From Corynebacterium atypicum (GTDB lineage Bacteria; Actinomycetota; Actinomycetes; Mycobacteriales; Mycobacteriaceae): DNA of 64,000 nucleotides. The stretch spans positions 584,506 through 648,505 of the forward strand of contig NZ_CP008944.1 of NCBI RefSeq assembly GCF_000732945.1, given 5' to 3'. The translations under genes and the position numbers were made by a program. The notes beneath the pieces were generated by a model that ran no database searches, had not been told where the DNA came from, and saw only the letters and a list, made by a program, of their open reading frames with translations. This document shows positions 35,014-43,305 of this stretch, in pieces; position 1 is the stretch's first letter; every line of letters begins with the position of its first letter.

Positions 35014-35168
35014 CTCGTCGGGAAGCTCCGCGGGGCGGTCGAGCCCGTATCCGGCGGCAGGAATGCGCTTAGGGTTCTGGGAAACGTAGCCGTTGTGGTG
35101 GAAAAGCGTGGCGGGATGAACTCCTGGGGGTAGTACTTTGTATATAAAAGAATTTGCCTAGCAAACGA

Positions 35169-36623
35169 TTACTTTGACTGCATCGCTCCGGCTTGCCGTC
35201 TGGCTACCTGCTGCTCGCGGCGTTGAGCGGCAGGGTGCCAGTCGGGCTGCCAGAAGAAGTGGCTGGTCGCCTGGATGTCCTCGAAGTCCGAGGACAGCGG
35301 GATGCGGGTGCGATCTCGCAACAAGAGTGCGCAGACGAGGCCGAGGAGCGTCATGACCATCAGGTACGCGGTCACCGCGCCCGTGCCCCCGGTCCGATTG
35401 ACCAGCGCGGTCGCGATCATCGGGGCGAATGCGCCGCCCAAAATTGAGGCGATGGCGTAGGTGATCGAGGTGCCCGAGCCGCGGATGGCGGCGGGATAAA
35501 GCTCGGCGAACTTGGACGAGATCTGGCCGTAGGTCAACCCCAGCCCCACGGTGAGGAAGAGCAGGCCGAAGGTGAGCTTTCCTATGCTGCCGGTCTCGAC
35601 GAGCGGGAAGAGGGCGATCACCCCGAGCCCCTGGATGATAAAGCCGACGATAGAGGTGGTGCGCCGGCCGATCTTGTCCGAGACCCAGCCGGCGAAAAGG
35701 GTGGTGAGCATCCACGTGAAGCCGGACAGCGTCACGGCCATCAGCACCGGGCCGCGTTCCATTGCCAGCCCCTCCGGGCGCAGGGCATAGGACTGGATGA
35801 AGCCGCCGGTGGTCATGTACCCCACCGCGCCGTTGCCGGCGAGTACCAGCGAGGCGAGAAGAAGGACGAGCCAGAACTTTCCAAAAAGAGCGCCGATGGG
35901 GTTAGCGGCCTTATGGATGTCCGGGCGCTCGGTCATTTCCGCGTAGACGGGCGACTCTTCCACCCCGTGGCGGATGAAGATGCCGACTATCACGAGCAGG
36001 ACTGAGAGCAGGAAGGGGATCCGCCAGCCCCATTCCATGAAGGCCTCGCCGGGGGCGATGACGTCCATGATGGCCAGCACCCCGGAGGCCATGAGGAGCC
36101 CGACGGGGACGCCTATTTGGGGGCCAGCGCCGAACAGGCCGCGCTTATCGCGTGGTGCGTGTTCGACGGCGAGCAGGACCGCCGAGCCCCACTCGCCGCC
36201 GGCCGAAACGCCTTGGATGATGCGCAGCGCCATCAGCAGGATCGGTGCCCAAATCCCGATATGTGCGTAGGTGGGCAAAAGCCCGATCAGGGCGGTCGCG
36301 CAGCCCATGGCGATGAGCGTGACCATGAGGACGACGCGGCGGCCGAAGCGGTCAGAAAAGTGGCCGGCGAGAAACGCCCCGAGCGGGCGGAAGAGGAAGG
36401 AGATGCCCACGGTGAGGAAAGAAATCAGCGTGCGTACGCCGGAGTCCATCTCGTCGCTGAACATGATCGTGTTGAAGACAATGCCCGCGACCTGCGCGTA
36501 GAGGAAGTAGTCATACCACTCGATCGCGGTTCCGATGGTGGTTCCGACGACCACGCGCTGCTGCTCGCTGCGCGAGTGGGCGGGTGCAACGCCGGCGGCG
36601 GGGCTTGTGGGAGGGGATGTCAT
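35169..36623 (-). CDS. MFS transporter, metabolite:H+ symporter type
   Basis: A 484-aa permease with 12 predicted helices. It belongs to the metabolite:H+ symporter (ShiA/ProP-like) group: GTAIEWYDYFLYAQVAGIVF in helix 1, the loop motif GHFSDRFGRRVVLM after helix 2, RIIQGVSAGGEWGSAVLLA in helix 4 and EHAPRDKRGLFGAGPQIG. Substrates in this group include shikimate and aromatic acids, so uptake of the hydroxyphenylacetate-like substrate of the cluster is a reasonable inference. ATG 36623 is preceded by AGGAG (5 bases); the frame upstream to 36704 is not family-like. It is divergent from the catabolic operon across a regulatory gap. Confidence 0.88.
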   Translation of the reverse strand: MTSPPTSPAAGVAPAHSRSEQQRVVVGTTIGTAIEWYDYFLYAQVAGIVFNTIMFSDEMDSGVRTLISFLTVGISFLFRPLGAFLAGHFSDRFGRRVVLMVTLIAMGCATALIGLLPTYAHIGIWAPILLMALRIIQGVSAGGEWGSAVLLAVEHAPRDKRGLFGAGPQIGVPVGLLMASGVLAIMDVIAPGEAFMEWGWRIPFLLSVLLVIVGIFIRHGVEESPVYAEMTERPDIHKAANPIGALFGKFWLVLLLASLVLAGNGAVGYMTTGGFIQSYALRPEGLAMERGPVLMAVTLSGFTWMLTTLFAGWVSDKIGRRTTSIVGFIIQGLGVIALFPLVETGSIGKLTFGLLFLTVGLGLTYGQISSKFAELYPAAIRGSGTSITYAIASILGGAFAPMIATALVNRTGGTGAVTAYLMVMTLLGLVCALLLRDRTRIPLSSDFEDIQATSHFFWQPDWHPAAQRREQQVARRQAGAMQSK

Positions 36624-36659
36624 GACACTCCTGGCTGTTATGTATGAACTAACTAAGGT

Positions 36660-36676
36660 CACATCTTTGTGATGTG
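36660..36676. promoter_or_regulatory. inverted repeat CACATC-N5-GATGTG
   Basis: Six-base perfect arms (36660-36665 and 36671-36676) in the untranslated gap between the permease and the FAH-RraA gene. It may be a second regulator site or a short hairpin in the permease leader. Confidence 0.35.
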
Positions 36677-36682
36677 GGACAC

Positions 36683-36711
36683 TTGCAACGGTGGGGATGA
36701 TCATATACGAT
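36683..36711 (+). promoter_or_regulatory. promoter of the homoprotocatechuate operon with GntR-type operator
   Basis: TTGCAA (36683-36688), a 17-base spacer and TACGAT (36706-36711) form a good vegetative promoter reading toward the FAH-RraA gene. Superimposed on its -10 is ATCATATACGAT (36700-36711), symmetric at 10 of 12 positions and close to the operator pattern of FCD-type GntR regulators such as VanR. The regulator encoded at 38308 is the obvious candidate ligand. Confidence 0.6.
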
Positions 36712-36775
36712 CCCTGGTGTTATGCAAGGCCCCGAAGCAAACCGGGGTGAACCCGAGAAGTCGAGTGGAGGAATC

Positions 36776-37462
36776 ATGGCGCAGTCAGCAGACGTGCCCA
36801 CGGTCCTGCCGAAAAGACCCGGCAAGATCATCGCGGTGCACGTCGCCTATGAATCGCGCGCCAAGGAGCGCGGACGGCGCCCGAAGGCGCCCACATATTT
36901 TCTCAAAGCTCCCAGCTCCGTGACCGGTACCGGGGCGGATCTGGTGCGCCCGAAGGGCACCCGACTCATGGCGTTTGAGGCAGAGATAGCGCTGGTGATA
37001 GGCAAGCCGGCGTACCGGGTCCCACTGGCCGAGGCCTGGGATCACGTCGCCTTCGTTACGGCGGCCAACGACCTGGGGATTTACGACTATCGCCCGCAGG
37101 ACAAAGGCTCCAATATTAGGTCGAAGTCCCGCGACGGCTACACCCCCTTGGGGCCCAGGCTTATCGACGCCCGCGAGGTCTCACCCGATAAGCTTCGCGT
37201 GCGTGCCTGGCTCAACGGCGAGCTGGTCCAAGACGACACCACGGCTGTTGAGGCGCTGATTTTCCCGCTGCCGCAGTTCGTCGCCGACCTGTCCCAGCAC
37301 TTCACCTCTCGAAGAGGGGGACGTGATCCTTACCGGAATCCCGACGGGCTCCACGGTGATCACCCCCGGGGACACGCTCGAAATCGAGGTGGATGCCCCG
37401 GAGCAAGGGCTGAGCTCGGGCACATTGACCAACTCCGTGGTCGAAGGCGCGGGAGACTTTGA
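36776..37462 (+). CDS. fumarylacetoacetate-hydrolase-family domain (5' part of a frameshifted FAH-RraA fusion)
   Basis: FAH-fold enzyme of the HpaG type (decarboxylase or isomerase in homoprotocatechuate breakdown). Seen here: FEAEIALVIGKPA (metal-binding Glu residues), VTAANDLGIYDYR (metal-binding Asp), SKSRDGYTPLGPRL (active-site Lys). Around 37310 the frame is lost after LSQHFT: the next expected residues (LEEGDVILTGIPTGS) appear in another frame, consistent with one inserted base in ACCTCTCGAA. The residues from there to 37462 are nonsense. ATG 36776 follows GTGGAGG. Repaired, the gene would run to 38303 as one ~508-aa FAH-RraA protein. Real decay and sequencing error cannot be told apart here. 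Confidence 0.8.
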   Translation: MAQSADVPTVLPKRPGKIIAVHVAYESRAKERGRRPKAPTYFLKAPSSVTGTGADLVRPKGTRLMAFEAEIALVIGKPAYRVPLAEAWDHVAFVTAANDLGIYDYRPQDKGSNIRSKSRDGYTPLGPRLIDAREVSPDKLRVRAWLNGELVQDDTTAVEALIFPLPQFVADLSQHFTSRRGGRDPYRNPDGLHGDHPRGHARNRGGCPGARAELGHIDQLRGRRRGRL

Positions 37463-38303
37463 CGAGTCTCTTGGGCTGATGCCGGAATGGAACGAAAAAC
37501 AGGCGGCAGACGCTTATGGCAGCCGGGAAAAGGCGGGCTTGCCGGCTTCCGCGTATGCGATCAGCGATGAACTGCGCGCCAAGCTCGAGGCTGCCCCCAC
37601 CGCTGGGCTCTCGGCGCAGCTGCGCAGCCGCGGGCTCAACCAGGTGGTGATCGAGGGCGTCTACCCCCAGTGCCCGGGCACCAAGCTCGTTGGTCCTGCC
37701 CGCACCCTGCGCTTCCTGCCGGAGCGCGAAGATCTGTTCAAGTCCCACGGTGGTGGTTTCAACGCCCAGAAGAAGACCTTTGACACCCTGGAAAGCGGCG
37801 AGGTCGTGGTGATCGAAGCGCGGCGCAGCCCCGAGTCCGGGACCTTGGGCGACATCCTTGCGCTTCGGGCCAAAACCCGCGGTGCCGCGGGCGTGGTCAC
37901 TGATGGCGGGGTGCGGGATTCTGCCGCGGTCGCGCAGATTGGCCTGCCCGTCTTCTGTCAGTCGGCGCACCCCGCCGTCCTCGGCCGGCGCCACGTGCCC
38001 TGGGACTTCGACTTAGCCATCGCGTGCGGCAACGCGACCGTGGTCCCGGGCGACATCATCGTCGGCGACGACGACGGCGTCATTGTCATCCCCCGGGATC
38101 TCGCCGAGGAGGTAGTCGACGCGGCCCTAGCGAAGGAACACCAGGACGACTGGGTATTTCAGCAGGCCGAAGCCGGCGGCTCGCTCAACGGGCTGTTCCC
38201 GCCGACGGGCAAGAATAAAGAGGCCTACCAGGCCTACCTGGCTGAGCACCCGGTGGAAAAGGGCGCCTCGGCCGCGAAGAACGACGCGGGTGAGAGGGGC
38301 TAA
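37323..38303 (+). CDS. end of the FAH domain joined to an RraA-like / HMG-aldolase-type domain
   Basis: Starts (GTG 37323) with the last ~45 residues of the FAH fold (ILTGIPTGSTVITPGD), passes a linker and continues as a complete RraA-like domain from about residue 70. That domain has the aldolase signature GDILALRAKTRGAAGV followed by VTDGGVRD (the G-x20-R-D site of 4-hydroxy-4-methyl-2-oxoglutarate aldolases) and VVPGDIIVGDDDGVIVIPR. Members of this fold cleave or decarboxylate oxo-acids such as oxaloacetate. Fusion to an FAH domain inside a homoprotocatechuate operon suggests a role with the tricarboxylic intermediates that HpaG handles in E. coli. The GntR gene starts 5 bases after the stop. 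Confidence 0.8.
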   Translation: MILTGIPTGSTVITPGDTLEIEVDAPEQGLSSGTLTNSVVEGAGDFDESLGLMPEWNEKQAADAYGSREKAGLPASAYAISDELRAKLEAAPTAGLSAQLRSRGLNQVVIEGVYPQCPGTKLVGPARTLRFLPEREDLFKSHGGGFNAQKKTFDTLESGEVVVIEARRSPESGTLGDILALRAKTRGAAGVVTDGGVRDSAAVAQIGLPVFCQSAHPAVLGRRHVPWDFDLAIACGNATVVPGDIIVGDDDGVIVIPRDLAEEVVDAALAKEHQDDWVFQQAEAGGSLNGLFPPTGKNKEAYQAYLAEHPVEKGASAAKNDAGERG

Positions 38304-38307
38304 GTCG

Positions 38308-39003
38308 ATGAGGCTTCCCAAAAGAACCGACGCGGCGTCGAAAATGAGCAAGGCCGAACGCGCCTACGCCGTGTTGCGCGAGCGGATCCGTACCCGGGAA
38401 TACGAGCCGGGGCATCGCCTCGTGCTCGCAACCATCGCGGCGGAGCTCGACATGTCCGCGGTACCCGTGCGCGAGGCGATCCGGCAGCTCGAGGCTGAAG
38501 GTATGGTCACCTACGAAACCAACGTCGGGGCCAGGGTCAGCACGCTCAACCGCGAAGCCTACTTCGAGACGATGGAGTCGGTGGCCATCTTGGAAGCCGC
38601 GGCGACCGCGGCGTCGGTGCCTCACCTGGGTGCCGCCGAGCTTGCCGCGGCCCAGGAGCTCAACGAGCAGATGGTTAAGCTCATCGACGATTTCGACCCG
38701 GTCGCGTTCACCGAGCTCAACAAGAAGTTCCACCGGGCTGTTTTTGGCCAATGCCCCAACGCGAGGCTGACCCAGCTCGTTGTCGCCGAGTGGGAGCGCC
38801 TCGATTATTTCCGGGTCTCCATCTTCCGCTACATCCCCGGTAGGGCCGCGGAGTCGGTCGCCGAACACGAGCAGATGATCAATCTGATTGAAACCGGAGC
38901 GGAACCGGCTTACGTGGAGAAAGTCGCTCGCAATCACCGGCTGAAAACCTCCGAGCGCTACCGGGACCAGATCGCGGCCGAAAAGGCGCGCATGTCTGGC
39001 TAG
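38308..39003 (+). CDS. GntR-family (FCD) transcriptional regulator
   Basis: A 231-aa repressor-type protein. The N-terminal winged helix reads AYAVLRERIRTREYEPGHRL, LATIAAELDMSAVPVREAIR and QLEAEGMVTYETNVGARV, the classic GntR recognition region. The C-terminal FCD domain has the helical set with FTELNKKFHRAVF, SVAEHEQMINLIETG and a final HRLKTSERY; these His and Asp residues usually bind a metal and an acid effector. Placed inside the catabolic operon, it probably represses it until the aromatic substrate or an intermediate binds. The predicted operator lies at 36700-36711. ATG 38308 is used; ATG 38290 would overlap the upstream stop. Confidence 0.88.
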   Translation: MRLPKRTDAASKMSKAERAYAVLRERIRTREYEPGHRLVLATIAAELDMSAVPVREAIRQLEAEGMVTYETNVGARVSTLNREAYFETMESVAILEAAATAASVPHLGAAELAAAQELNEQMVKLIDDFDPVAFTELNKKFHRAVFGQCPNARLTQLVVAEWERLDYFRVSIFRYIPGRAAESVAEHEQMINLIETGAEPAYVEKVARNHRLKTSERYRDQIAAEKARMSG

Positions 39004-39106
39004 CCCACAGCCTCATGCTGCCGGTTGAACCCGCGCGGCGTCAAAAAGCACACGGGCAACCTCGTGCGCAGCGTGATGCAACCTACCAACAGATAAAGGA
39101 GCAGTA

Positions 39107-40627
39107 ATGTCTACCAATCCCGCAAAGCCGAACGATCTTCCGGAGAAGATTCTGCACTACATCGACGGTGAGTTTGTCGAGTCGCTCGACGGCGACACCT
39201 TCGATGTTCTCGATCCGGTGACGAACCAGAATTACATCAAGGCAGCCTCGGGCAAAGCCGAGGACATCGACCGTGCGGTCACGGCCGCCAACAAGGCGTT
39301 CAAGGAGTCCGGCTGGGCAGAAATGCTCAACCGCGATCGCTCGCGCGTGTTGCACAAGATCGCTGACATCGTCGAGACCCGCGGCGAGCAACTCGCCGCC
39401 TGGGAGTCCTTCGACACCGGCCTCCCCATCACTCAGGCCAAAGGCCAGGCCCGCCGCGCCGCGGAGAACTTCCGCTTCTTCGCAGACCTCATCGTGGCCC
39501 AGGCAGATAACACCTTCAAGGTACCCGGACGCCAGGTCAACTACGTCAACCGCAAGCCGATCGGTGTGGCAGGCCAGATCACCCCGTGGAACACGCCGTT
39601 CATGCTGGAATCGTGGAAGATCGCGCCTGCCCTGGCCACCGGGAACACCATCGTTCTTAAGCCCGCGGAGTTCACCCCGCTTTCGGCCACGCTGTGGCCC
39701 GGCATCTTCGAGGAAGCCGGCCTGCCCAAGGGCGTGTTCAACATCGTCCACGGCTTCGGCGAGGAGGGCTTCGCCGGTGACTCCCTGGTCAAGCACCCCG
39801 ACGTGCCGCTGATCTCGTTTACGGGCGAGTCCAAGACCGGGCAGATCATCTTCGGCAACGCCGCCCCGTACCTCAAGGGCCTGTCGATGGAGCTCGGCGG
39901 GAAGTCCCCGGCGATCGTCTTCAACGATGCCGACCTCGATACGGCGATCAACTCCACCGTCTTCGGTGTGTTCTCGCTCAACGGCGAGCGCTGCACGGCC
40001 GGCTCGCGCATCCTGGTCCAGCGCGACGTCTACGACGAGTTCGTCGAGCGCTACGCGGCCCAGGCCAAGACGGTCAAGGTGGGCCTGCCTTCCGACCCGG
40101 AGACTGAGGTCGCCGCCCTGGTGCACCCCGAGCACTACGAGAAGGTCATGAGCTACGTCGAGCTGGGCAAGGAGGAAGGTCGGCTGCTCGCCGGCGGCGG
40201 GCGTCCGGAGGAGTTCCCCGAGGGCAACTTTGTGCAGCCGACCGTGTTCGCCGACGTGTCGCCGGATGCGCGCATTTTCCAGGAGGAGATCTTTGGCCCC
40301 GTGGTTGCCATCACGCCCTTCGACACCGACGCGGAGGCGCTCGAGCTGGCCAACAACACTCGCTACGGGCTAGCCGCCTACGTGTGGACGTCGGACCTGA
40401 AGCGCGCCCACAACTTTGCGCAGAACGTCGATGCCGGCATGGTTTGGCTGAACTCCAACAACGTCCGCGACCTGCGCACCCCCTTCGGCGGCGTGAAGGC
40501 CTCTGGCCTGGGGCAGGAGGGCGGCTACCGCTCGATCGATTTCTACACCGATCAGCAGGCCGTGCACATCAACCTGGACAAGGTACACAACCCCGTCTTC
40601 GGCACGCCGCAGGGCGAGCAGAAGTAA
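39107..40627 (+). CDS. hpaE: 5-carboxymethyl-2-hydroxymuconate semialdehyde dehydrogenase
   Basis: NAD-dependent aldehyde dehydrogenase that oxidises the ring-cleavage semialdehyde of homoprotocatechuate. Motifs: ITPWNTPFMLESWKIAPALA (cofactor-binding), KPAEFTPLSA, SFTGESKTGQ, MELGGKSPAIVF (general-base Glu), NGERCTAGSRILVQ (catalytic Cys) and EIFGPVVAITPF. The length (506 aa) and immediate adjacency to the ring-cleavage dioxygenase favour HpaE over a general ALDH. ATG 39107 is preceded by AAAGGAG. About 100 bases separate it from the GntR gene. Confidence 0.88.
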   Translation: MSTNPAKPNDLPEKILHYIDGEFVESLDGDTFDVLDPVTNQNYIKAASGKAEDIDRAVTAANKAFKESGWAEMLNRDRSRVLHKIADIVETRGEQLAAWESFDTGLPITQAKGQARRAAENFRFFADLIVAQADNTFKVPGRQVNYVNRKPIGVAGQITPWNTPFMLESWKIAPALATGNTIVLKPAEFTPLSATLWPGIFEEAGLPKGVFNIVHGFGEEGFAGDSLVKHPDVPLISFTGESKTGQIIFGNAAPYLKGLSMELGGKSPAIVFNDADLDTAINSTVFGVFSLNGERCTAGSRILVQRDVYDEFVERYAAQAKTVKVGLPSDPETEVAALVHPEHYEKVMSYVELGKEEGRLLAGGGRPEEFPEGNFVQPTVFADVSPDARIFQEEIFGPVVAITPFDTDAEALELANNTRYGLAAYVWTSDLKRAHNFAQNVDAGMVWLNSNNVRDLRTPFGGVKASGLGQEGGYRSIDFYTDQQAVHINLDKVHNPVFGTPQGEQK

Positions 40628-40687
40628 CCCGCTAACGAGCTCGAGAACGCTCACCCCTGACCTGATACAACGAGGAGAACCCCCATC

Positions 40688-41758
40688 ATGATTGCCCCAG
40701 CACCAGACATCCTACGGTGCGCCTTTATGGAGATCGTCGTCACCGACTTGGCCGAGTCGCGAAAGTTCTACGTGGACACGCTCGGACTGGTGGTGACCAA
40801 GGAGACCGACACCCAGGTGTTCCTGCGCACCTTTGACGAATTCATCCACCACAACCTGGTGCTCACGCTAGGCGATGTTGCGGCCGTGAAGTCGTTCGGT
40901 TTCCGCGTGCGCGCCGAAGAGGACCTGGACAAGGCGAAGGCCTTCTATACCGAGCGTGGCTGCGAAGTCCGCGAGTTCGACGGCCGTCTGCACGGGCTCG
41001 GCCGCTCTGTGATGGTGCAGGACCCGCTTGGCTTCCCGTACGAGTTCTTCTACGGCGTCGAGCACGTGCACCGCATGGCCTGGGACTACAACAAGCACTG
41101 CCCCGGGGCCCTGGTGCGCCTCGACCACTTCAATCAGATCACGCCAGACGTGCCCAAGGCCGTGGATTACATGGAGGATCTCGGCTTCCGTATCACCGAG
41201 GACATTCGGGATGAAGCCGGAACCGTGTATGCGGCGTGGATGCGGCGCAAGCCCACGGTTCATGACACGGCCATGACGGGCGGGGACGGCCCGCGCATGC
41301 ACCACATTGCGTTCGCCACCCATGAGAAGCACAACATCATCGCCATCTGCGACAAGCTGGGCGCGCTGCGGGAATCGGACCGCATCGAGCGCGGCCCCGG
41401 TCGTCACGGCGTGTCCAACGCCTACTACCTGTACCTGCGCGATCCGGACGGCCACCGGGTGGAGATCTACACGCAGGACTACTACACCGGTGACCCGGAC
41501 AATCCAGTCAAGACCTGGGACGTGCATGACAATCAGCGCCGCGACTGGTGGGGCACCCCCGTGGTGCCGAGCTGGTACCGCGACGGTTCTCGCGTGCTGG
41601 GCCTTGACGGCAACGTCGTCGACCTGGTCAGCCGCACCGACGCCTCGGAGCTCGCGGAGACTATTGGCGCCGATGGTTTCTCCTACACCCGTAAGGACGA
41701 CACGGCGGAGATGCCGGAGTGGAAGCAGGGCGAGTTTAAGTTGGGGCATTCGCTGTAA
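40688..41758 (+). CDS. hpaD: 3,4-dihydroxyphenylacetate 2,3-dioxygenase (extradiol)
   Basis: Type I extradiol dioxygenase that opens homoprotocatechuate next to the hydroxyls. Compared with the well-studied Brevibacterium fuscum enzyme (365 aa), residues align with a constant offset of 8: metal ligands H147, H206 and E259 (for H155, H214, E267), second-sphere H192 (for H200) and Y249 (for Y257). Local motifs are LVRLDHFNQITPDV, RMHHIAFAT and DGHRVEIYTQDYY. Metal may be Fe(II) or Mn(II), since close relatives use either. The stop TAA overlaps the next ATG by one base (TAATG), so it is translationally coupled to hpaH. Confidence 0.94.
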   Translation: MIAPAPDILRCAFMEIVVTDLAESRKFYVDTLGLVVTKETDTQVFLRTFDEFIHHNLVLTLGDVAAVKSFGFRVRAEEDLDKAKAFYTERGCEVREFDGRLHGLGRSVMVQDPLGFPYEFFYGVEHVHRMAWDYNKHCPGALVRLDHFNQITPDVPKAVDYMEDLGFRITEDIRDEAGTVYAAWMRRKPTVHDTAMTGGDGPRMHHIAFATHEKHNIIAICDKLGALRESDRIERGPGRHGVSNAYYLYLRDPDGHRVEIYTQDYYTGDPDNPVKTWDVHDNQRRDWWGTPVVPSWYRDGSRVLGLDGNVVDLVSRTDASELAETIGADGFSYTRKDDTAEMPEWKQGEFKLGHSL

Positions 41759-42540
41759 TGGATAAGGACACTCTGACGCAGATTGCTGACGCCCTGGCCG
41801 CGGCCGAGCGCGAGCGCGGCATGATCCCCCGGCTCACGGCCACGTACCCGGATATGACGGTCGAGGATTCTTATGCCGTCCAGGCCGAGTGGGTGCGTCG
41901 CGGCGCGGAGGCCGGTCGCCGCCTGGTGGGCCGCAAAATCGGGCTGACTTCGCGGGTCATGCAAGAGGCCACAGGGATTACGGAGCCGGACTACGGGGCC
42001 ATTTTCTCGGACATGATCTTTGAGAACGGTTCGGAGATCGAGTTCGACCAGTTTTCTAACGTGCGCATCGAGGTGGAGCTCGCCTTCGTGCTCGACCAGG
42101 ACCTCTCTGGGCCGAATGCCACGGTCTTTGAGGTGCTCGACAAGACCCGGTACGTGGTTCCCGCGCTGGAGATCCTGTCCTCGCGCATCGAGATGGAAGG
42201 CCGCACCATCGTCGATACGATCACCGATAATGCCGCCATGGGCGGCATGGTCTATGGCGGTAACCCGGTGCGTCCGGGGGAGGTGGACTTGCGCTGGGTG
42301 TCGGCCTTGCTCTACCGCAACCATGTGTTAGAAGACACCGGGGTGGCCGCCGCGATCCTCAACCAGCCGCCGATGGGCGTAGCCTGGCTAGCCAACAAGC
42401 TCCATGGGCACGGCGCTAGCTTGGCGGCCGGAGACATCATCTTGGCTGGGTCGTTTACCAAGCCCATGTGGGTGCACCGAGGAGATACCGTGCACGCCGA
42501 CTTTCATGAAATGGGGACTATTACATGTCGCTTCGTATAG
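41758..42540 (+). CDS. hpaH: 2-oxo-hept-3-ene-1,7-dioate hydratase
   Basis: Adds water to 2-oxohept-3-ene-1,7-dioate (OHED) to give the HpaI substrate. The FAH-related hydratase fold shows VRRGAEAGRRLVGRKIGLTS, EPDYGAIFSDMIF, RIEVELAFVLDQDL (metal-binding Glu pair), TITDNAAMGGMVYGG in the form VDTITDNAAMGGMV, and the C-terminal LAAGDIILAGSFTKP. Length 260 aa is typical. Its 3' end overlaps hpaI by 16 bases and its start overlaps the hpaD stop by one base. Confidence 0.9.
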   Translation: MDKDTLTQIADALAAAERERGMIPRLTATYPDMTVEDSYAVQAEWVRRGAEAGRRLVGRKIGLTSRVMQEATGITEPDYGAIFSDMIFENGSEIEFDQFSNVRIEVELAFVLDQDLSGPNATVFEVLDKTRYVVPALEILSSRIEMEGRTIVDTITDNAAMGGMVYGGNPVRPGEVDLRWVSALLYRNHVLEDTGVAAAILNQPPMGVAWLANKLHGHGASLAAGDIILAGSFTKPMWVHRGDTVHADFHEMGTITCRFV

Positions 42541-43301
42541 AACTCCCGGAATCCTTTGCGGCGCGCATGGGCGATGATCCGCACGTAGGGCTCTTCCTTT
42601 CGTCCGGGTCGGAGACTAACGCTGAGATTGTGGCTTCCGCGGGCTTTGATTGGTTGCTTATTGACGCCGAGCATTCGCCCTACTCGCTGGAGACGGTGCA
42701 GGCGCTGCTCCGCACCCTGGCGGCCTACCCAGCCGCGCCCGTGGTGCGCATCCCGGCCAACGACACGGCGCTGATTAAGCAGTACCTGGACCTCGGCGCG
42801 CAGAACCTCATGGTGCCGATGGTGCACACCCCGCAGCTAGCGCAGCAGGCGGTTGCGGCCATGCACTACCCACCGCGCGGGGTGCGGGGCATTGGGGCCG
42901 CGCTGGCCCGCTCGTCTAGGTATAACCGCGTTGCGGGGTACCTGAACAACGCCAGTGATTCGCTGAGCCTGACCGTTCAGATCGAGTCCGGTGAGGCCGT
43001 GGCTCACGCCGCCGAGATCGCCGCGGTCGATGGCGTGGACGCCGTGTTCATCGGGCCGTCGGACCTCGCCGCCTCGCTGGGGCATCTGGGCGAGCAGCAG
43101 CACCCGGAGGTGCTCGACGCGGTGGCGCGAGTTTTCGACGCCGTGCGCGCAGCCGGCAAGCCCGTCGGCGTGAATGCGTTTAACGTTGAGCAGGCGCAGA
43201 AGTATGTGGAAGCTGGGGCGTCGTTTGTCTGCGTGGGCGCGGATGTGCAGCAGTTAGCATTAGCGACGTCCCGGCTTGTCGCGCGGTTCAAGGGGGAGTA
43301 G
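42525..43301 (+). CDS. hpaI: 4-hydroxy-2-oxo-heptane-1,7-dioate aldolase
   Basis: Class II (metal-dependent) pyruvate aldolase splitting the hydrated C7 acid into pyruvate and succinate semialdehyde. Active-site residues seen: H50 in DWLLIDAEHSPY, R75 in VVRIPAND, metal ligands E154 (VQIESGEAV) and D180 (FIGPSDLAASLG). The 258-aa TIM barrel is of normal length. ATG 42525 lies within the hpaH 3' end. The succinate-semialdehyde dehydrogenase follows 4 bases after its stop, directly using one of its products. Confidence 0.93.
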   Translation: MSLRIELPESFAARMGDDPHVGLFLSSGSETNAEIVASAGFDWLLIDAEHSPYSLETVQALLRTLAAYPAAPVVRIPANDTALIKQYLDLGAQNLMVPMVHTPQLAQQAVAAMHYPPRGVRGIGAALARSSRYNRVAGYLNNASDSLSLTVQIESGEAVAHAAEIAAVDGVDAVFIGPSDLAASLGHLGEQQHPEVLDAVARVFDAVRAAGKPVGVNAFNVEQAQKYVEAGASFVCVGADVQQLALATSRLVARFKGE

Positions 43302-43305
43302 CCAG

